The notes beneath the pieces are model-generated. The model was not told the DNA's origin and ran no database searches. It worked only from the letters and a program-made list of their open reading frames with translations. The position numbers and the translations under genes were made by a program. This document shows, piece after piece, positions 24,971 through 36,811 of a stretch of DNA of 64,000 bases. Origin of the DNA: Laburnicola sp. R22_1. Its lineage: Eukaryota > Ascomycota > Dothideomycetes > Pleosporales > Didymosphaeriaceae. The stretch is from NCBI GenBank assembly GCA_014281115.1, contig JACONQ010000021.1:682001-746000 (forward strand). Reading direction: 5' to 3'. Position 1 is the stretch's first letter; each line of letters opens with the position of its first letter.

Positions 24971-26143
24971 CTAGAACCTGTCCCTCTGCCTTGCCCGATA
25001 GACCGTGTATCCGACATAAGCTCCCGTGAGCGTCAATCCAAACAACACAAACTTGATGAAAAACCACGTCCAGCTCCCACCACCCGATTCCTTAGGCCTC
25101 ACATAACTCGAGCCCTTCTTCGTGGTACTAGAGCTGGAACCGCCGCCGCCGCTCTTCATGTACAGATTTTGCGTTCGGACGCTGATGATGTCGTGGTTGT
25201 CGGACAGCTCGCCTGTCTCGGCGGAGAAGCCTAGGTACGCGACGGGCGGCACTTTGAAGTCCTTGATTTCGAAACACTCGGTCCATTCGTCCTCGCTCTT
25301 GTACTGTAGGTCGAGCTTGAGCGATTTGTCGGCGAAGTAGGTGAAGCGGGCTTTGGTGGGAATTCCGGCGTTGCGGATGCCGCGGGCCTGTTTCTAGTCA
25401 GCACAGCACCCCACACCACTCATCCTCACAGCATGTGTGACATACCGAGCATCCAGCAAGCTCGTTCGCCTTTCCGTCGTTGTCCTTGTCGTAGGATGTC
25501 TTCCCATCACCGTTCATAGCCATGATATAAGGGAACACGGTCCCGGGCCTGTTATTCTTGTACGTGTCGAAGAAGACGCCGAGGCCCTCGAATTTGTCGA
25601 CGGAGCCGAAGACGTTGCCAGGAGTCCCGCGCTGTTTAGTGAGCCACATGGCAAAGCCGTCGCCGTAGAGGTTGCCTTGGCCGGAGATCTTGAACTCGAC
25701 CATGATCTAGTCCGCGTGAGCTGTTGATAGTACATGTGTAGGCGAGACTGGGGTCCTACCTCCCAGTTCGTAGCCGTCAGAGGCACGCGGGAGAATATCC
25801 AGCCGCCCCGCGAGGGCTTGTCTGAGGCGAGACGGATGTACTGGTCGGTGCGAATGATACAGTCGCCGCCGAAGTCCCACCAGCGGGTTTGCATGTCCGA
25901 GTCGAGGTATGGCTGGATCGTGTCAGACTCTATTCCACCGTGCGCAATCGTATGGTTGGTATAAGACTTACAGACTCGAGGCTGTGCATCCGTAACTGTA
26001 CCCGTTAGCACCCATCTCAACCGTCACATGTCCAGACTCACATTAATAGCCTTGATATCAGGATGCTCGTCCAGCCCCAGCGCCAACACACCCGTCAAGC
26101 TCCCCGCCAGCAGGCACAAGCTCGCCCACTGCCGCGCAAACAT
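24971..26143 (-). CDS. L-type lectin-like ER/Golgi cargo receptor
   Basis: The predicted protein has about 320 residues, from exons complement(24971..25393, 25446..25706, 25760..25912, 25972..25995, 26042..26143) with four introns of 46-60 bp. The second exon is only 24 nt. An N-terminal signal peptide (residues 1 to about 23, MFARQWASLCLLAGSLTGVL) precedes an L-type lectin fold with the family hallmarks DKPSRGGWIFSRVPL, WEIMVEFKISGQGNLYGDGF and EGLGVFFDTYKNN. The C-terminus has one membrane helix (WTWFFIKFVLFGLTLTGAYV, about 290-312) and a short basic cytosolic tail. This is the layout of VIP36/ERGIC-53/Emp46-47 proteins, type I receptors that bind high-mannose glycoproteins and cycle between ER and Golgi. 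The tail ends RARQRDRF and lacks a classic KKXX, so sorting may use other signals. It is divergently transcribed from the Tim13 gene. Confidence 0.9.
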
Positions 26144-26542
26144 GATGGCGACTGTGATACCACTCCAAGACAATGTGTAACAGCTGTCCTCTGGACTCCC
26201 GCCCAAGGTATGCGGTATGCGGCGGCAAAGAATGGAAGAAGGCTAAGCTTCTGCAATTGATACTAGAGGAAGCGCCGCAGCGGCTATGAGAAGAGAGGAG
26301 TGGCGGCGCGGGTGAGCGACAACATGTAGACGATGTCGTGGGTTGCGTGGGCGGGAGCACCGTGAGCGCACCGCGTGGCCTTTCCCTGACGTGCGCTAAA
26401 AGCCGAGAGAGGAAAGGGCCGCCCGCCGTCTGTGCTTGCCGTCGTGCATTTTATCCGGCTGAGGCGTTGCCATTTATTTACAACACGCGGCTTTTCTCGG
26501 TCTACGTTCCAAACGACGATATCACCAGTATTCGTCGAAGCC
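26144..26542. promoter_or_regulatory. divergent promoter region, lectin / Tim13
   Basis: This 399-bp interval separates two start codons on opposite strands, so it must hold both promoters. A TATA-like stretch is not obvious. No single motif is assigned. Confidence 0.6.
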
Positions 26543-26921
26543 ATGGACTCATTAGGCGGATCCAGCATGAGTGCCTTCCAGGGCGACCCCAAGACGCAGA
26601 TTATGCGCCAGGTGCAGCAGGAAGCTGCCATGCAGAACGCGCGCATGCTGGTTGAGGTAAGAGAATAGCTCTATGCCCTCATCCCCTCTCCGGGACCCAC
26701 CGTTTCTTCTATTGCGCATATACTAATCGGTGCCGAAGAAACTCAACGAACACTGCTTCGACCGCTGCGTACCAAAGCCCGGCACCTCCCTCTCCAAGGG
26801 CGAAGAAGGCTGCTTCACCTCTTGCATGGAGAAGTACATGTCTGCCTGGAACACCGTCTCGAAGACGTACGTCGCGCGGATACAGAAGGAGTCGCAGACG
26901 GGTCTTTCGAACACGTTTTAG
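26543..26921 (+). CDS. TIM13: mitochondrial small Tim chaperone Tim13
   Basis: The predicted protein has 98 residues from two exons (26543..26656 and 26739..26921), with an 82-bp intron whose branch site is TACTAAT at 26721-26727. It has the twin CX3C motif of small Tims (C44-FDR-C48 and C63-FTS-C67, 14 residues apart). The flanking helix KYMSAWNTVSKTYVARIQKE matches the Tim13 branch rather than Tim8, Tim9 or Tim10. Tim8-Tim13 hexamers escort hydrophobic precursors through the mitochondrial intermembrane space. They are imported and oxidised by Mia40. The length is normal for the family. The gene sits in a block of genes linked to mitochondria. Confidence 0.92.
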
Positions 26922-27380
26922 GGGGATGACAACAGAGGCAAATCCGGCGGAGCCGGCATCGCATGAATTACAACAACGAGAAAGGCATTTGCGAAGGCGA
27001 ACCACTCACTTTGGATCGACACCAAGCGTGGAAGGCGATTTGGCTTGTATGATAAGGGCACATGGTGTGGACATGGAGAGATGGGGTGGTTGGAAATCTT
27101 GATCAAGATGGTGGAGCACGGATTGTACGATACTGTATTACAACAGCACCATCAACACACTCTCAGGGGAGCTATACGACATATGTTTAATACATCTTAT
27201 TCGCCAAATGACCAAGGAGATCAACTCCACCCATGCTATACGCTGACATGATGTATTACATATAGGATACCAGACAGTACCAGCAATGGTAGATAACAAT
27301 GAACTCTCCGCATTCTTTCCATGCGTTCTTCTTACGTATCCGTTGTCTCTCGACCTTGCTCATATAGCCTCTGAATCGGC
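26922..27380. other. convergent 3' intergenic region
   Basis: 459 bp between the stop of the Tim13 gene (plus) and that of the nuclease gene (minus). It contains only short frames and should carry both polyadenylation regions. I see no further gene. Confidence 0.6.
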
Positions 27381-28508
27381 TTACTGCTGCTTCCCGAAGC
27401 TCTTCTGCCTCTGCGCATACTCCTTTATAACCAAGGAGCAGCTGGTCTCCTGGCACAGCCTCTTCCGCCTCGAAGGCTCTAGTTTGGACGCAAACTCAAG
27501 TCCGCTCGCGCGCTCCACCACCTCCACTGGCACCTCAAAATCAGTGAGAGGCTTGCTGTTCGCAATCACGGCATTGGGGAGGACGAAGGCGCCCAGCGCA
27601 ACCTTCCCGCCCGTATGTCCGTCCTCTGCAAAGATAACTTTATAGAAGTGTGTCGGGACCGCAACATTTGGTGGCGACCCGATGACCTCGTAGCTGACCC
27701 TCCACTTCCCATCCGCCTCACGCTTCGGTAGGTACAGCGGTCCCGTGACAACCCTCACGCTCGGATAACTCTTCGTCAACCTCCTACAGTAGTCCTCAAA
27801 GTGTGCCCAGTAATCTCGGTTGAACCCATCGCCGACCTGCGGGCACATATTGCTCAGCGCAAATGTGTCGTCCATGGCTTCCTGGCTCCACTTTGCGTCC
27901 GCTGCGGGCACCTGGTGTCCACGGTCGTAGCCGGAGCGGAAATAGTCCTTCAGCTTTGCACGGAACATTTCCGGGATGGCGACGTCTTCGAAGAAGACGC
28001 TGTGTTTGCGGTCGGCATTGTTGTTCGCGAGGGACTCGGGAGTGATGTGTTCGGCGACCCAGTGGGGGTTTCGGGTACGGCGGTCGAAGGACGATGTTAA
28101 CGAAGCGGCAGGGCGCAGATCAGCAACTGGGCCGGGGAAGCCGTATTGAAAGACGCCGCTGGGGTCGACCTGGATAGACAATTAGTATACGACAGTTGTG
28201 AGAAAGCGAAGTCGGCGCAAGTGCGACTCTGTGAGAGAATTGATGGTTGAGAACACCTATCCCCTCCAGACATGTCCAACGCTGTATCTTCAACAAGAAA
28301 GACTCACTAGTGCTTTCTGGGGCGCGGGCGGCCGTCCAGCGGGCAGAGGAGGCGGTGGTGCTGGTCGTGCGAACCCCGTCGTAGTAGTCGTCGTGGTCGT
28401 AAGAACAGGCGCCGGGGTTTCCTTCTTCGTGGTGTAAAAAGCTGCCGTCGCCGCTGCACCGGTAGCAGCTCCAGCCGCAGCAATTATCGCAAAGGTAACT
28501 TTCGACAT
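27381..28508 (-). CDS. NUC1: mitochondrial DNA/RNA non-specific endonuclease (EndoG family)
   Basis: The predicted protein has 329 residues from exons complement(27381..28169, 28308..28508), with an intron of 138 bp. The N-terminus (MSKVTFAIIAAAGAATGAAA) is a small-residue membrane/targeting segment, followed by a low-complexity Thr/Pro/Ala linker (residues 36-64). The catalytic domain carries the DRGHQVPAAD motif (H152 as general base) and the metal-binding Asn region NRDYWAHFE, typical of beta-beta-alpha-metal nucleases. Yeast Nuc1 and animal EndoG act in the mitochondrion, in mitochondrial DNA turnover, recombination and programmed death. Length and motifs are typical, and no lesion is seen. 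It is divergently transcribed from the Tcd gene. Confidence 0.93.
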
Positions 28509-28907
28509 GGTGAATGAGCCACTACCGTGAGAGTGATGCGAGCCTTGAGCGTAGCCACGGTGCTTCAAGGATGGCAATGCCTCCCTCAGAGATCAGCCGC
28601 TCAAACAGCGCGTGGATAGTGTTTCAGACGCGTCGAATTCGTGTTGTATGGTTCGTTGGCGCCTACATCGAGGTCATCTGTCGGTCGCTCGAAGGAGAAA
28701 TTGAAGACGCTTAGCCTTTCTTGCTCTAGCGCTACGCCGCAGCTTCGAAACTTCCAAGTTCACTCACCGTGATACCATGAAGTCATCACCAACCATCATT
28801 GTCCTTTTCTCTCCGGCCAATATCTCGTCCAGCTTTGCACATCTGGACGCGTATATGGTGTCACTGTAGGCTGTGTGCTTTGTTTTCATTTTGGTGGATA
28901 GAGCAGC
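28509..28907. promoter_or_regulatory. divergent promoter region, NUC1 / TCD
   Basis: 399 bp between two opposite start codons. It contains the promoters of both mitochondrially targeted genes. No individual element is assigned. Confidence 0.6.
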
Positions 28908-30556
28908 ATGTCCTCATGGATATCTCGGGCTACTGCGTCTCACAATGCGCAATTGATCACGACGGCGGTGGTATCGGGGGTGGTGGTAGGAAGTGCGATT
29001 CTGGGATTCCAGAAGGCGAGGCGAATGTATAGAGTTGCGGATCTGAAAGCGTCAATACCAGATATCGATGGAGAACATCACGCGACAAGAGTAAGTCATT
29101 TTGAATCATTGATTTTGCACTAAGCCACCGGATTATACGGATTGCGTCTTTTCTTTTGTATGCTGATTAGCGTGTCTGTAGTTGACCGAGTATGGCGCTG
29201 CATCTGAGATCTTCACCCCTAGTAAAGAAGACAAAAGAAGTATGGAGCTTGCTGCAAGGGCGCGGAAGGGAGATTACGATGACGGTACGCATGTCTCTTC
29301 AAACGCGATACCTATAAAACGTACTAACAGTCTTAGACCTCATCCTCGAACAACTCGCAAGAAACCGCGTCTTCCTCACGGACGACGGCCTCGCCAAACT
29401 TCGCTCATCCTTCATCATCGTCGTCGGCTGCGGAGGCGTCGGATCCCACGCCACCGCTGCTCTTGCCCGCTCTGGAGTATCCACCCTTCGTCTCATTGAC
29501 TTCGACCAAGTAACCCTCTCATCTCTGAACCGCCACGCTGTGGCCACCCTGGCCGATGTAGGAACACCCAAAGTGCACTGTATCCGCCGGCGACTCGAGC
29601 AAATCACTCCCTGGACGCACTTTGACTGCCGCAATGAGCTCTTCAGCGAAACTAGTGCACCAACTCAACTCGCGCCTGAAAATGGCCTGGCTCCGACTTT
29701 TGTCATTGATGCTATAGATAACATTGAAAGTAAGGTTGCGCTGCTGAACTATTGCAAGAAGAACGGTATTCCGGTGATTTCAGCGATGGGTGCAGGGTGT
29801 AAGTCCGATCCTACGAAGATCTTCATCGGTGATATCTCAGCGAGTACGGATGATCCATTATCAAAGTCAACGCGGAGACGACTTCGAGCTCTCGGTGTGA
29901 AGGACGGTATTCCAGTGGTGTTCTCGACGGAGAAGCCTGGCCCAGGCAAAGCGCAACTTCTCCCACTGAACGAAGAAGAATTCGCAAAAGGCGATGTAGG
30001 CGAGCTTGGTGTGCTGCCAGATTTCCGAGTGAGGATATTACCCGTGCTGGGAACTATGCCCGCTATCTTCGGACTCGCGGTTGCGAACCACATCATCCTT
30101 GAGATCACCGGTTATCCGCACGAGTACTTGCCCTCCAAGGCACGCGACAGCATGTACGACGGCATACTCGGCACGCTGCAGGGCTCAGAAGGGCGCGTAG
30201 CCAAGCTGTTTGGGTTTAATGCGGAAGGCTTGAAGCTGCCCATCACCAAGGACGATGTAGGGTACCTTATTGAAGAGGTGTATAATGGACGCAGCGTTAT
30301 CAGCGGGCTGTCTACACGGCTGTGCTTGATCAGATGGGAAAAGCCCAAGGAGGACTTTGTCGATAAGCGCACACCAGGCCAAACGAATTCTCTGTTGCAG
30401 ATGAAAGAACTGGTTTGCATGACGAAGGAAGAGGCTGCGAAGCATGAGAAAGAGGTGCTGAAGGGTGACAAGAAGCCTGAAGAGGTGTGGGATGAGAAGA
30501 TCGTGACTGTTGTGAGGAAGAAGATGGAGGAGGAGAAGTATCAGCGGTTCCGGTGA
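28908..30556 (+). CDS. tRNA threonylcarbamoyladenosine (t6A) dehydratase, Tcd1/Tcd2 type
   Basis: The predicted protein has 501 residues from exons 28908..29090, 29182..29284 and 29337..30556. The last intron has a perfect TACTAAC branch site at 29322-29328. An N-terminal membrane anchor (about residues 14-34, AQLITTAVVSGVVVGSAILG) is followed by an E1/MoeB-like ATP-binding fold with VVGCGGVGSH (GCGGVGS at 126-132), RLIDFDQVTLSSLNRHAVAT and FVIDAIDNIESKVALL. Yeast Tcd1 and Tcd2 are outer-mitochondrial-membrane enzymes that use ATP to close t6A at position 37 of ANN-decoding tRNAs into the cyclic form. The bacterial homologue is TcdA/CsdL. The C-terminal extension is charged. The copy appears intact. 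Which yeast paralogue it matches cannot be decided by eye. Confidence 0.9.
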
Positions 30557-30959
30557 TGTAGATATCGGTCGTAGTAGACCTGTCCTAAATACGGGACACG
30601 ATGGCGCTTGCAAGGCAGGAATACTAATACCAACCTCAATCCACGGCCTCACGCGCGGGCATTGAAGAGCATCATCGTCGCTTATGAAGGAACACTCTAC
30701 AATGAGATGACTTCCCACGCATGTCCCCAATTTTACCCCACAGTCTGTTCACGACATTCATTTTTCTGGCAATAGTTTTTAGCCTGCCACCAGAACCGCC
30801 ATTATCCAAAAAGAAAGAGGTTCGTACAAGAAGCCAACACAACTATGACGCTGCACTCGTCTCAATTTAATCCTCGCACCAACGTTCCCTTGCACCCACA
30901 TATGGCGCTATCTTTGATGTTTTGGGCGCGTACTCGCGCAGGCCATGTAGTTGGTAGAT

Positions 30960-31118
30960 GGCTGTTTTAGACTTGCTCCGGAGAGGGAGACATTGGAATA
31001 TTCGCTCATTGTTCTAGGAACGCCATATCCCACCTTGTTGAGTTTTTTTGAGAGTGCGAGATGCAGTGGTGTGTAGAAGATGAAGAAGAAGCCGAACTTA
31101 AGGGTTTTATATACCCGA
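30960..31118 (-). repeat. promoter-like repeated module, copy A
   Basis: On the minus strand: TATATAAAACCC, a CT-rich leader, CACACCACTGC, and after about 75 bp ATGTCTCCCTCTCCGGAGC then CTAAAAC. The same order and similar spacing recur at 31868-32036. Function unknown. Confidence 0.5.
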
Positions 31119-31867
31119 GCTTTCTATGTCGACGTAGCCGTGTCAGAACAGTTCGGTAGTTTCTAGGCTCCGTCTGAATCTGGGGCGTGGCATAATATTC
31201 AGTCATTTCGAAATGCTTCCGGTGTGGGACACATGTACATCTTGGCTGCTGTTTTCAATCCCAGTGCAGGACGGCACACATAGTTGCTCAACACGCTTGT
31301 TTTTAATCCCTCCCATAGCATCTGATGAATCTCTTTTAATGAACTCAACATATAGTGGTTCAAGAAGTATGAGAAGAAGAGAAACAATGTTGAGGTTTTC
31401 TACGCAGCGCCCTTTCTATGGCATTATTCAAATATGCATTTGCGTCTGGGGCACATCGTGGGCATTCATCGGATTTTTATTGGAATCCCATGTCGCATTC
31501 CAAGGGCGAATTTTAGTAACCTCGACGAGTAGCGTTTTGGAGAGGAGGGAGAGAGGTGAGTTGTGTAGTTTTATACGAGACAGGGAGGAGTATATTGCTA
31601 AGCTGCTCCAAAACTTTTTGGTTGGGTGGTAGATGCTATGGAGCTGGGTGCACATCATCTGTTCTGCCGTCTTTTTTAGAAGCCCGTACCCCTTTTTCGA
31701 ACTGGCAGTATTCTACCGCGAAGGGGACGGGAGCACGACTGGACATATCTTCCTAAAGATCGACTTTTGAGAGAGAATGAATTCGGTTTGGAGAAGAACG
31801 GGGAAACCGCTCATCAACAACTTTTGTCATTGCTTAGTTCCTGTTGCTCTCCATAAGAAAGTCGATT

Positions 31868-32036
31868 GCTGATTTTAGTTCCAGCTTGGCGGAGAGGGAC
31901 ACATGATCATATTCAAGATTCTTTTTAGAAGAAGAGACATGTAAAATAATTGGAGTTGCTTTAGTCTTGCTCAAGGCCGTAAAGCACTGTGGTGTGGAGA
32001 AATAGTTACCGCGTCGTGGTAGGGTTTTATATCTGG
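31868..32036 (-). repeat. promoter-like repeated module, copy B
   Basis: On the minus strand: GATATAAAACCCT, a leader with CCACACCACAGTGC, then ATGTGTCCCTCTCCGCC and AACTAAAAT. It lies about 0.9 kb from copy A, so the pair may be an old tandem duplication. Confidence 0.5.
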
Positions 32037-33940
32037 AAGTCATCCCATCCCTAAGATCTAACGGTATAAGACTGCATTGTGTGCCGTTGCATTCATTCAA
32101 CTTGGTTTGGGTGTCATAGTGGATATTCCCCCGGGCGATGGAGTCTGTCATAACTCTCAACTTTCGTGATTTTAACATCTTCTTCACTCACTGATGATTG
32201 AAACCTTGCATTGAATTTGCGTTTGATCCGCAGCCTGGATTTACGAATTCACAGCAGCAACCGGAAACCTCTACATGGCTCCTTTTGGACCCTGAAGACT
32301 CGGATGGTATGTTCCTTCAAGGAGAGAATTGTGCAGATACCATATTGTGCGTCCGCCTTCCTACATAAGCTACGTCAACTCTTTCCATTTCGCAGATGAG
32401 AGTCATGACCAATAAGGAATACAAGGTATCGTATAGTTCCCACTGGCGAGCAGTTAACGGGTCACATGTATAGCACGCAAGTATACCTATGGTAGAGTGG
32501 TTACTAACATGTGCACAGGCATAGTGCACCCAACTAATATCACGTGATTAATAACTAGTCGTACACACACTTACTATAGCCAGCTAACGTCCCTCTTAGT
32601 AAGGATAACCTAAGGAAAACAAATAAAAGAAGAAGAAAATTATGTAGTTTAGTCTACACTAATCTTTGTAGAACGATTATGGCATTCCGCCATGGAGAGT
32701 TGAGTCATTCTTTGTAGCCCCTGCGAAAATTGTTTTAAGGAACATAAATACTACCTTAAGAATCATGTCATTTCTCCCACGAAAAAGCGCATGAGGCTTA
32801 GGGTTTGGTATTTTGGACCACGCACACATGCACAGACATGACAGTGTGCAGCCGCTTTTAGCGCAACCATCTTCCTTGGCTATATTCGATTTTAGTGAGC
32901 TCTAGCTCACGGATAAGGAACAGTGGCGAGAATGAAATAGTAAAGATTCAGCGGGACTTCAATATTCGAGAGCCTTGTGAAACTCATACCTTTAATTGGT
33001 AAGGCTGATATCACACTTTGATTTTTGATGATTCGTATCACCTCTAAGTGAATGTTTCAGTGTTGAAGCTTAGATCCGATAGTTATTTCCACCAGCGTGG
33101 TTCTGGGTCCATGTACACATCCTCTAATTTTTTTTAAACCGGTCTTTCCACCAGACACACATTTAAGTTTTTGTAGGCTTTTTTTAAGCGTTGATCGTGG
33201 CAAGTTGGGTTTCTTTTAATGGTGAAGTTCAATTCGACAAGGGCTGTGCTGCAGGTAGAGTGTCGTCGAAGCTGAAATATATACTCACCAGCCAGTGCTA
33301 TCCGTTCTAGGTCTGTTTTTAGGAATGAGATGCATCTCCGAGTTACAATACATTCATTATCAGTCCGTTTATGCTTATTCCACAAGTTTACACAGTTTTA
33401 GACTTGAGAGAAAGAGACCATGCCTTCTTCGTGTTGCTTTGGCATAACACTTTGTACTACTGCGGCCCGAATTTACTTGTCACAAGCTATAGTTTGTGTT
33501 CGCAGACAAATAAGAAGCAGAGCGTAGAATATTATAGGTTTCATGAAAACTAGAACACTCGGTAATAAACTACTAGAGCTAAAGTCGGAGCTTCGTGGGT
33601 AACCCCAGGCTAAGCAATACAGAGGCACATGGGACTCAAACTAGTGTCCACTAGCTATATCGATTAGCTGTATCGATTCATCTTGGTAGAGAGACTATGA
33701 GATAGATAGATGACCTTATACACAATAATCAAAAAGAGTATGTCTATCTATTTTTTAGATTCACTTATTAGACCTTGGGTAGTCAGTGTAGTCGCTACTA
33801 ATAAGTGCCACATCCCCATTCTCCTCAGGCGAATTTTCTATCGCGAGTTTTTACTTGGTGCCAGCTAGCCCAGACGGCCCCAAGGAAGATAGGCAAAACT
33901 ACAGCAACTGAACTCCATGGATATATGACAGCCCCTGCAG

Positions 33941-34430
33941 TCAATCTGAATAGAAAGCTTCATGAGCTGGCATTAAAGATGGCAGAACCAATCTAGTTGA
34001 ATCTTCCAAGCTTCCGAAGGGCACCCCCGGTATCTTGATTTGTTTGAGGAAGGATAAGATCGGGACAAAGCCAATCGCAATTGGAGGAAGATTAATGTAG
34101 AATACCCACCGCCGGCTTACGTTTTGGGTGAAGCCTGTGCCGATGTTGACAAATATTCTGGTCAGACTATGTTTGAAAGCGTGCACAGTAATCAACTTTG
34201 TATCATCAGAGGGTTGCTCACCTGTCACACTTCCGATGGCCCAAAATACGGATATTAGACTTAGCCATTGACCCCCTATGGGCGAGCGGTACCAGGTCGG
34301 TAACAATCAATTGATCACCTAGCGAGACGACTCTCGACTTCCGTCCTGCGTCCTTGAAGAGTCTCACTCACCTCTGATAGGGCCATAATACCACCTGCGC
34401 CTACACCCTGCAGCACGCGCAACTTATGAC
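33941..34430 (-). pseudogene. MFS drug:H+ antiporter (DHA2-like) fragment
   Basis: On the minus strand one can read LRVLQGVGAGGIMALSE, then VTDLVPLAHRG and QWLSLISVFWAIGSVTG in shifted frames, then FTQNVSRRWVFYINLPPIAI. These are the conserved motifs around helices 4-6 of 14-helix MFS exporters. Frames shift and stops interrupt, and the rest of the transporter is missing. Exporters of this type commonly sit in secondary-metabolite clusters. Its 5' side abuts a polyketide synthase fragment on the other strand within about 10 bp, so both are pieces of a collapsed cluster. Confidence 0.8.
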
Positions 34431-34877
34431 TGAGTACATATGTACGGCTTGCCCCAAGATCATATCTTCTCTTCACAAGACATGGCCTGTGTTGATGGCA
34501 TTAAGAGGGTGACTAACGGGTACGGCATCGATGTCATTCTCAACTCCTTATCTAGTGAAGCACTGAGGAATTCATGGGAACTTCTGGCGCCCTTTGGTCG
34601 GTTTATTGAGATTGGCAAAAAAGACGCGCGGGTGAATGGCAAATTCTCGCTCTCCCCATTTCTGCGCAATGTTACTATGGCGAGCGTTGAGCTCCCGACA
34701 ATGATGCGTCACCGACTTCATTTGATCGAGCGCCTTACGGCCAATGCCGTGGAGTTACGGAAAGGAAGTCACATCCACGCCGCTCAGCCCACATGTATGG
34801 GCACAATAAGTTTGGCCACGGTGGCGAAGAAGGCAGCGAGCATTAGTCAAGCTGTCGAAATCCAGAAGAACAAGTGA
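34431..34877 (+). pseudogene. highly reducing polyketide synthase enoyl-reductase domain fragment
   Basis: About 100 residues align well by eye with the nucleotide-binding part of the enoyl reductase (ER) domain of fungal highly reducing polyketide synthases: YGLPQDHIFSSQDMACVDGI, GYGIDVILNSLSSEALRNSW, then LLAPFGRFIEIGKKDARVNG and RNVTMASVELPTMMRHR. After about residue 110 similarity fades into sequence without ER character. A complete enzyme would exceed 2000 residues, and no ketosynthase, acyltransferase or other domain is present nearby. It is therefore a relic, joined to an exporter fragment at its left edge. Confidence 0.85.
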
Positions 34878-35451
34878 GAGTTTTTGACTGCTGTTCACAA
34901 GACTACATTTTATAGCACAAGATGACAGTAGGTTGTACGATAGACAACGCATTTCATTGACAAGTAACATGGAACCATCGTATCCAGTTTGTACTAAACA
35001 AGAATACTCGCTTGCTTTTATATCGTAAATTTTGTTTTAGGACAGGATGTGGCCTGCAACCGGAAAACTGTGAGGGCATGGAAAAGTTCGATGTTCTTTT
35101 TCGTGAGGGGCCATGCGCCATGTTACTTTGCTGTCCGATTTTTCGATGAACGTGGAGATAATTCCAATTTTTGAACGCCAGTCCAGAAACATTATTTATT
35201 ATACCGCAAACCCCGCTGAAACGGGCGCTTTTATGGCTCGCCTGTTACGGAGATATGTTAGTGTGTGCAACATTAGCTTGCAATCCCAAAGGGCACATGA
35301 AGCTTCTCAACCGCTTTCAATGCAGGCCATCAGGTATTGCACTGTCGGTTTTAAGTATGTCGTTTGCTGACACTTCTGTCTCTCCCTTAACACGAACGCG
35401 ACATGTGATTTATGGCACGGCTTTACAACCCCAAAGCGAAAACAATATGTG

Positions 35452-35482
35452 AAAGAAGACTTCGCGCACTCTCGGTACACGG
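35452..35482 (+). repeat. dispersed motif copy (ttcgcgcactctcggtacac)
   Basis: Differs at one position from 36781-36811 over 31 bp and resembles 23158-23180. It lies in non-coding DNA. Confidence 0.65.
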
Positions 35483-36780
35483 TGCGAAAACAATACATTT
35501 CATATCCAGCTCGCTTTTTCACAAGCCATACCAAAACTGGAAGCCAAGTTATAGTAGACGATTGTTGCAAAGCTTGCAGAGTATAGGTAGTCCGAAACAC
35601 GGAAAGAAACTCGCACAACTCTCGCATTAACCCTACATGACTCTCACATGTCAAATACGCGAGTTGTATTCAGCACCGAAAGACACTCAGAACACATATG
35701 GGCGTTAGATGACGTTTTGGGAGAGACATGAGTTCGATATCGCACGTTTCAGGGCGATCATCGAAATATGAGAGCAGTCAAATTGGAATTGGGTGGCAAG
35801 GAGCAGAGATCATTCCCATCTCTCCAAAAATTCTAAGACAAGCCAAATATAACTCATGGCCATGATCTCCGGGGGTTTTGGTGCCCAAAGTGAGCTTGTA
35901 GCGGAGAGGTGTAAGTTTTATTGAATGACCTTTTCCTATTATATAGTCCTTGTGGGAAGTTCCAAACTAATTCGAGTCCTCAAAAAACATAAAAATGAGT
36001 TTTTTACATCAGCTCAGCTCCACAGGAACCATCGTGAGGCTGTTGACTAATTTTTGGCCGTAAGGATTGAAGGACATTAGACGCCTGTCAATGGAATTTT
36101 TAACAAGACCATTATACTCTGCAACAAAAGATCTGCTTAAGTCATGCAAATCGTGCGTGAAACAGAATAACATGATGAGGTTTTACTCTCAGCCTGCTCA
36201 AAGCCATAGTTCGTTCGTCAATCGATTTCGACTGCCTAGAACACATCGTTAGGCGCGTTCATGGATTTTAACTGGTGTACTCTTTGTTTTAAATATAAAG
36301 CAAGCCGCTTAGTGTGTAAAGAAGAAAGAGTGTAGGACTGAGAGGAGGATATATATCCAAGATCCAGCCGATGCAGCAACGGGAGTCCGCACGTCACATT
36401 TTCGAGTGTTTTGTTGATCAATTCGAGTTCGTGGAGGCGCTCCTGGAGAGGTCACTTATATAGATTATCCCTTATATGTTTGATCTTCGTTGATTTTGCA
36501 AACGAATATTTTCGTGTGTTTGGTGTAATGCTTTCCAAACCAAACGCACATTAAATTCGGTTTTAGGCATTTTAGAACAGATACCCTAGAGTTCAATGTG
36601 GTTTTTTGTGTACTTCCGCGTTTAATACATAGACATATGTCGAGTGTTTTAAATTATGCATATCTTAGCCAAGACATAAAATTTTTCCAGCTATGTTTTT
36701 AGTATGGGCGTCCGCCATACACAGGGTACCTTTACCTATCCTCTCCAACAAAGACATATTCTTGTGTGTGGTAACTATCT

Positions 36781-36811
36781 GAAAGAAGATTTCGCGCACT
36801 CTCGGTACACG
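36781..36811 (+). repeat. dispersed motif copy (ttcgcgcactctcggtacac)
   Basis: Nearly identical to 35452-35482. The flanks differ, so only the short core is shared. Confidence 0.65.

Larger units (their letters stand above)
30557..33940. other. gene desert with diverged repeated modules
   Basis: No convincing gene occurs on either strand in about 3.4 kb. Two stretches, 30960-31118 and 31868-32036, share several blocks in the same order and spacing: a ggagagggagacat-like block, a gtggtgtgNagaa block, then agggttttatat. On the minus strand these read as TATAAAA followed by a pyrimidine-rich leader, which looks promoter-like. A short inverted repeat (cacttattag with ctaataagtg) lies at about 33764-33807. 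No coding product can be assigned. Confidence 0.5.
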
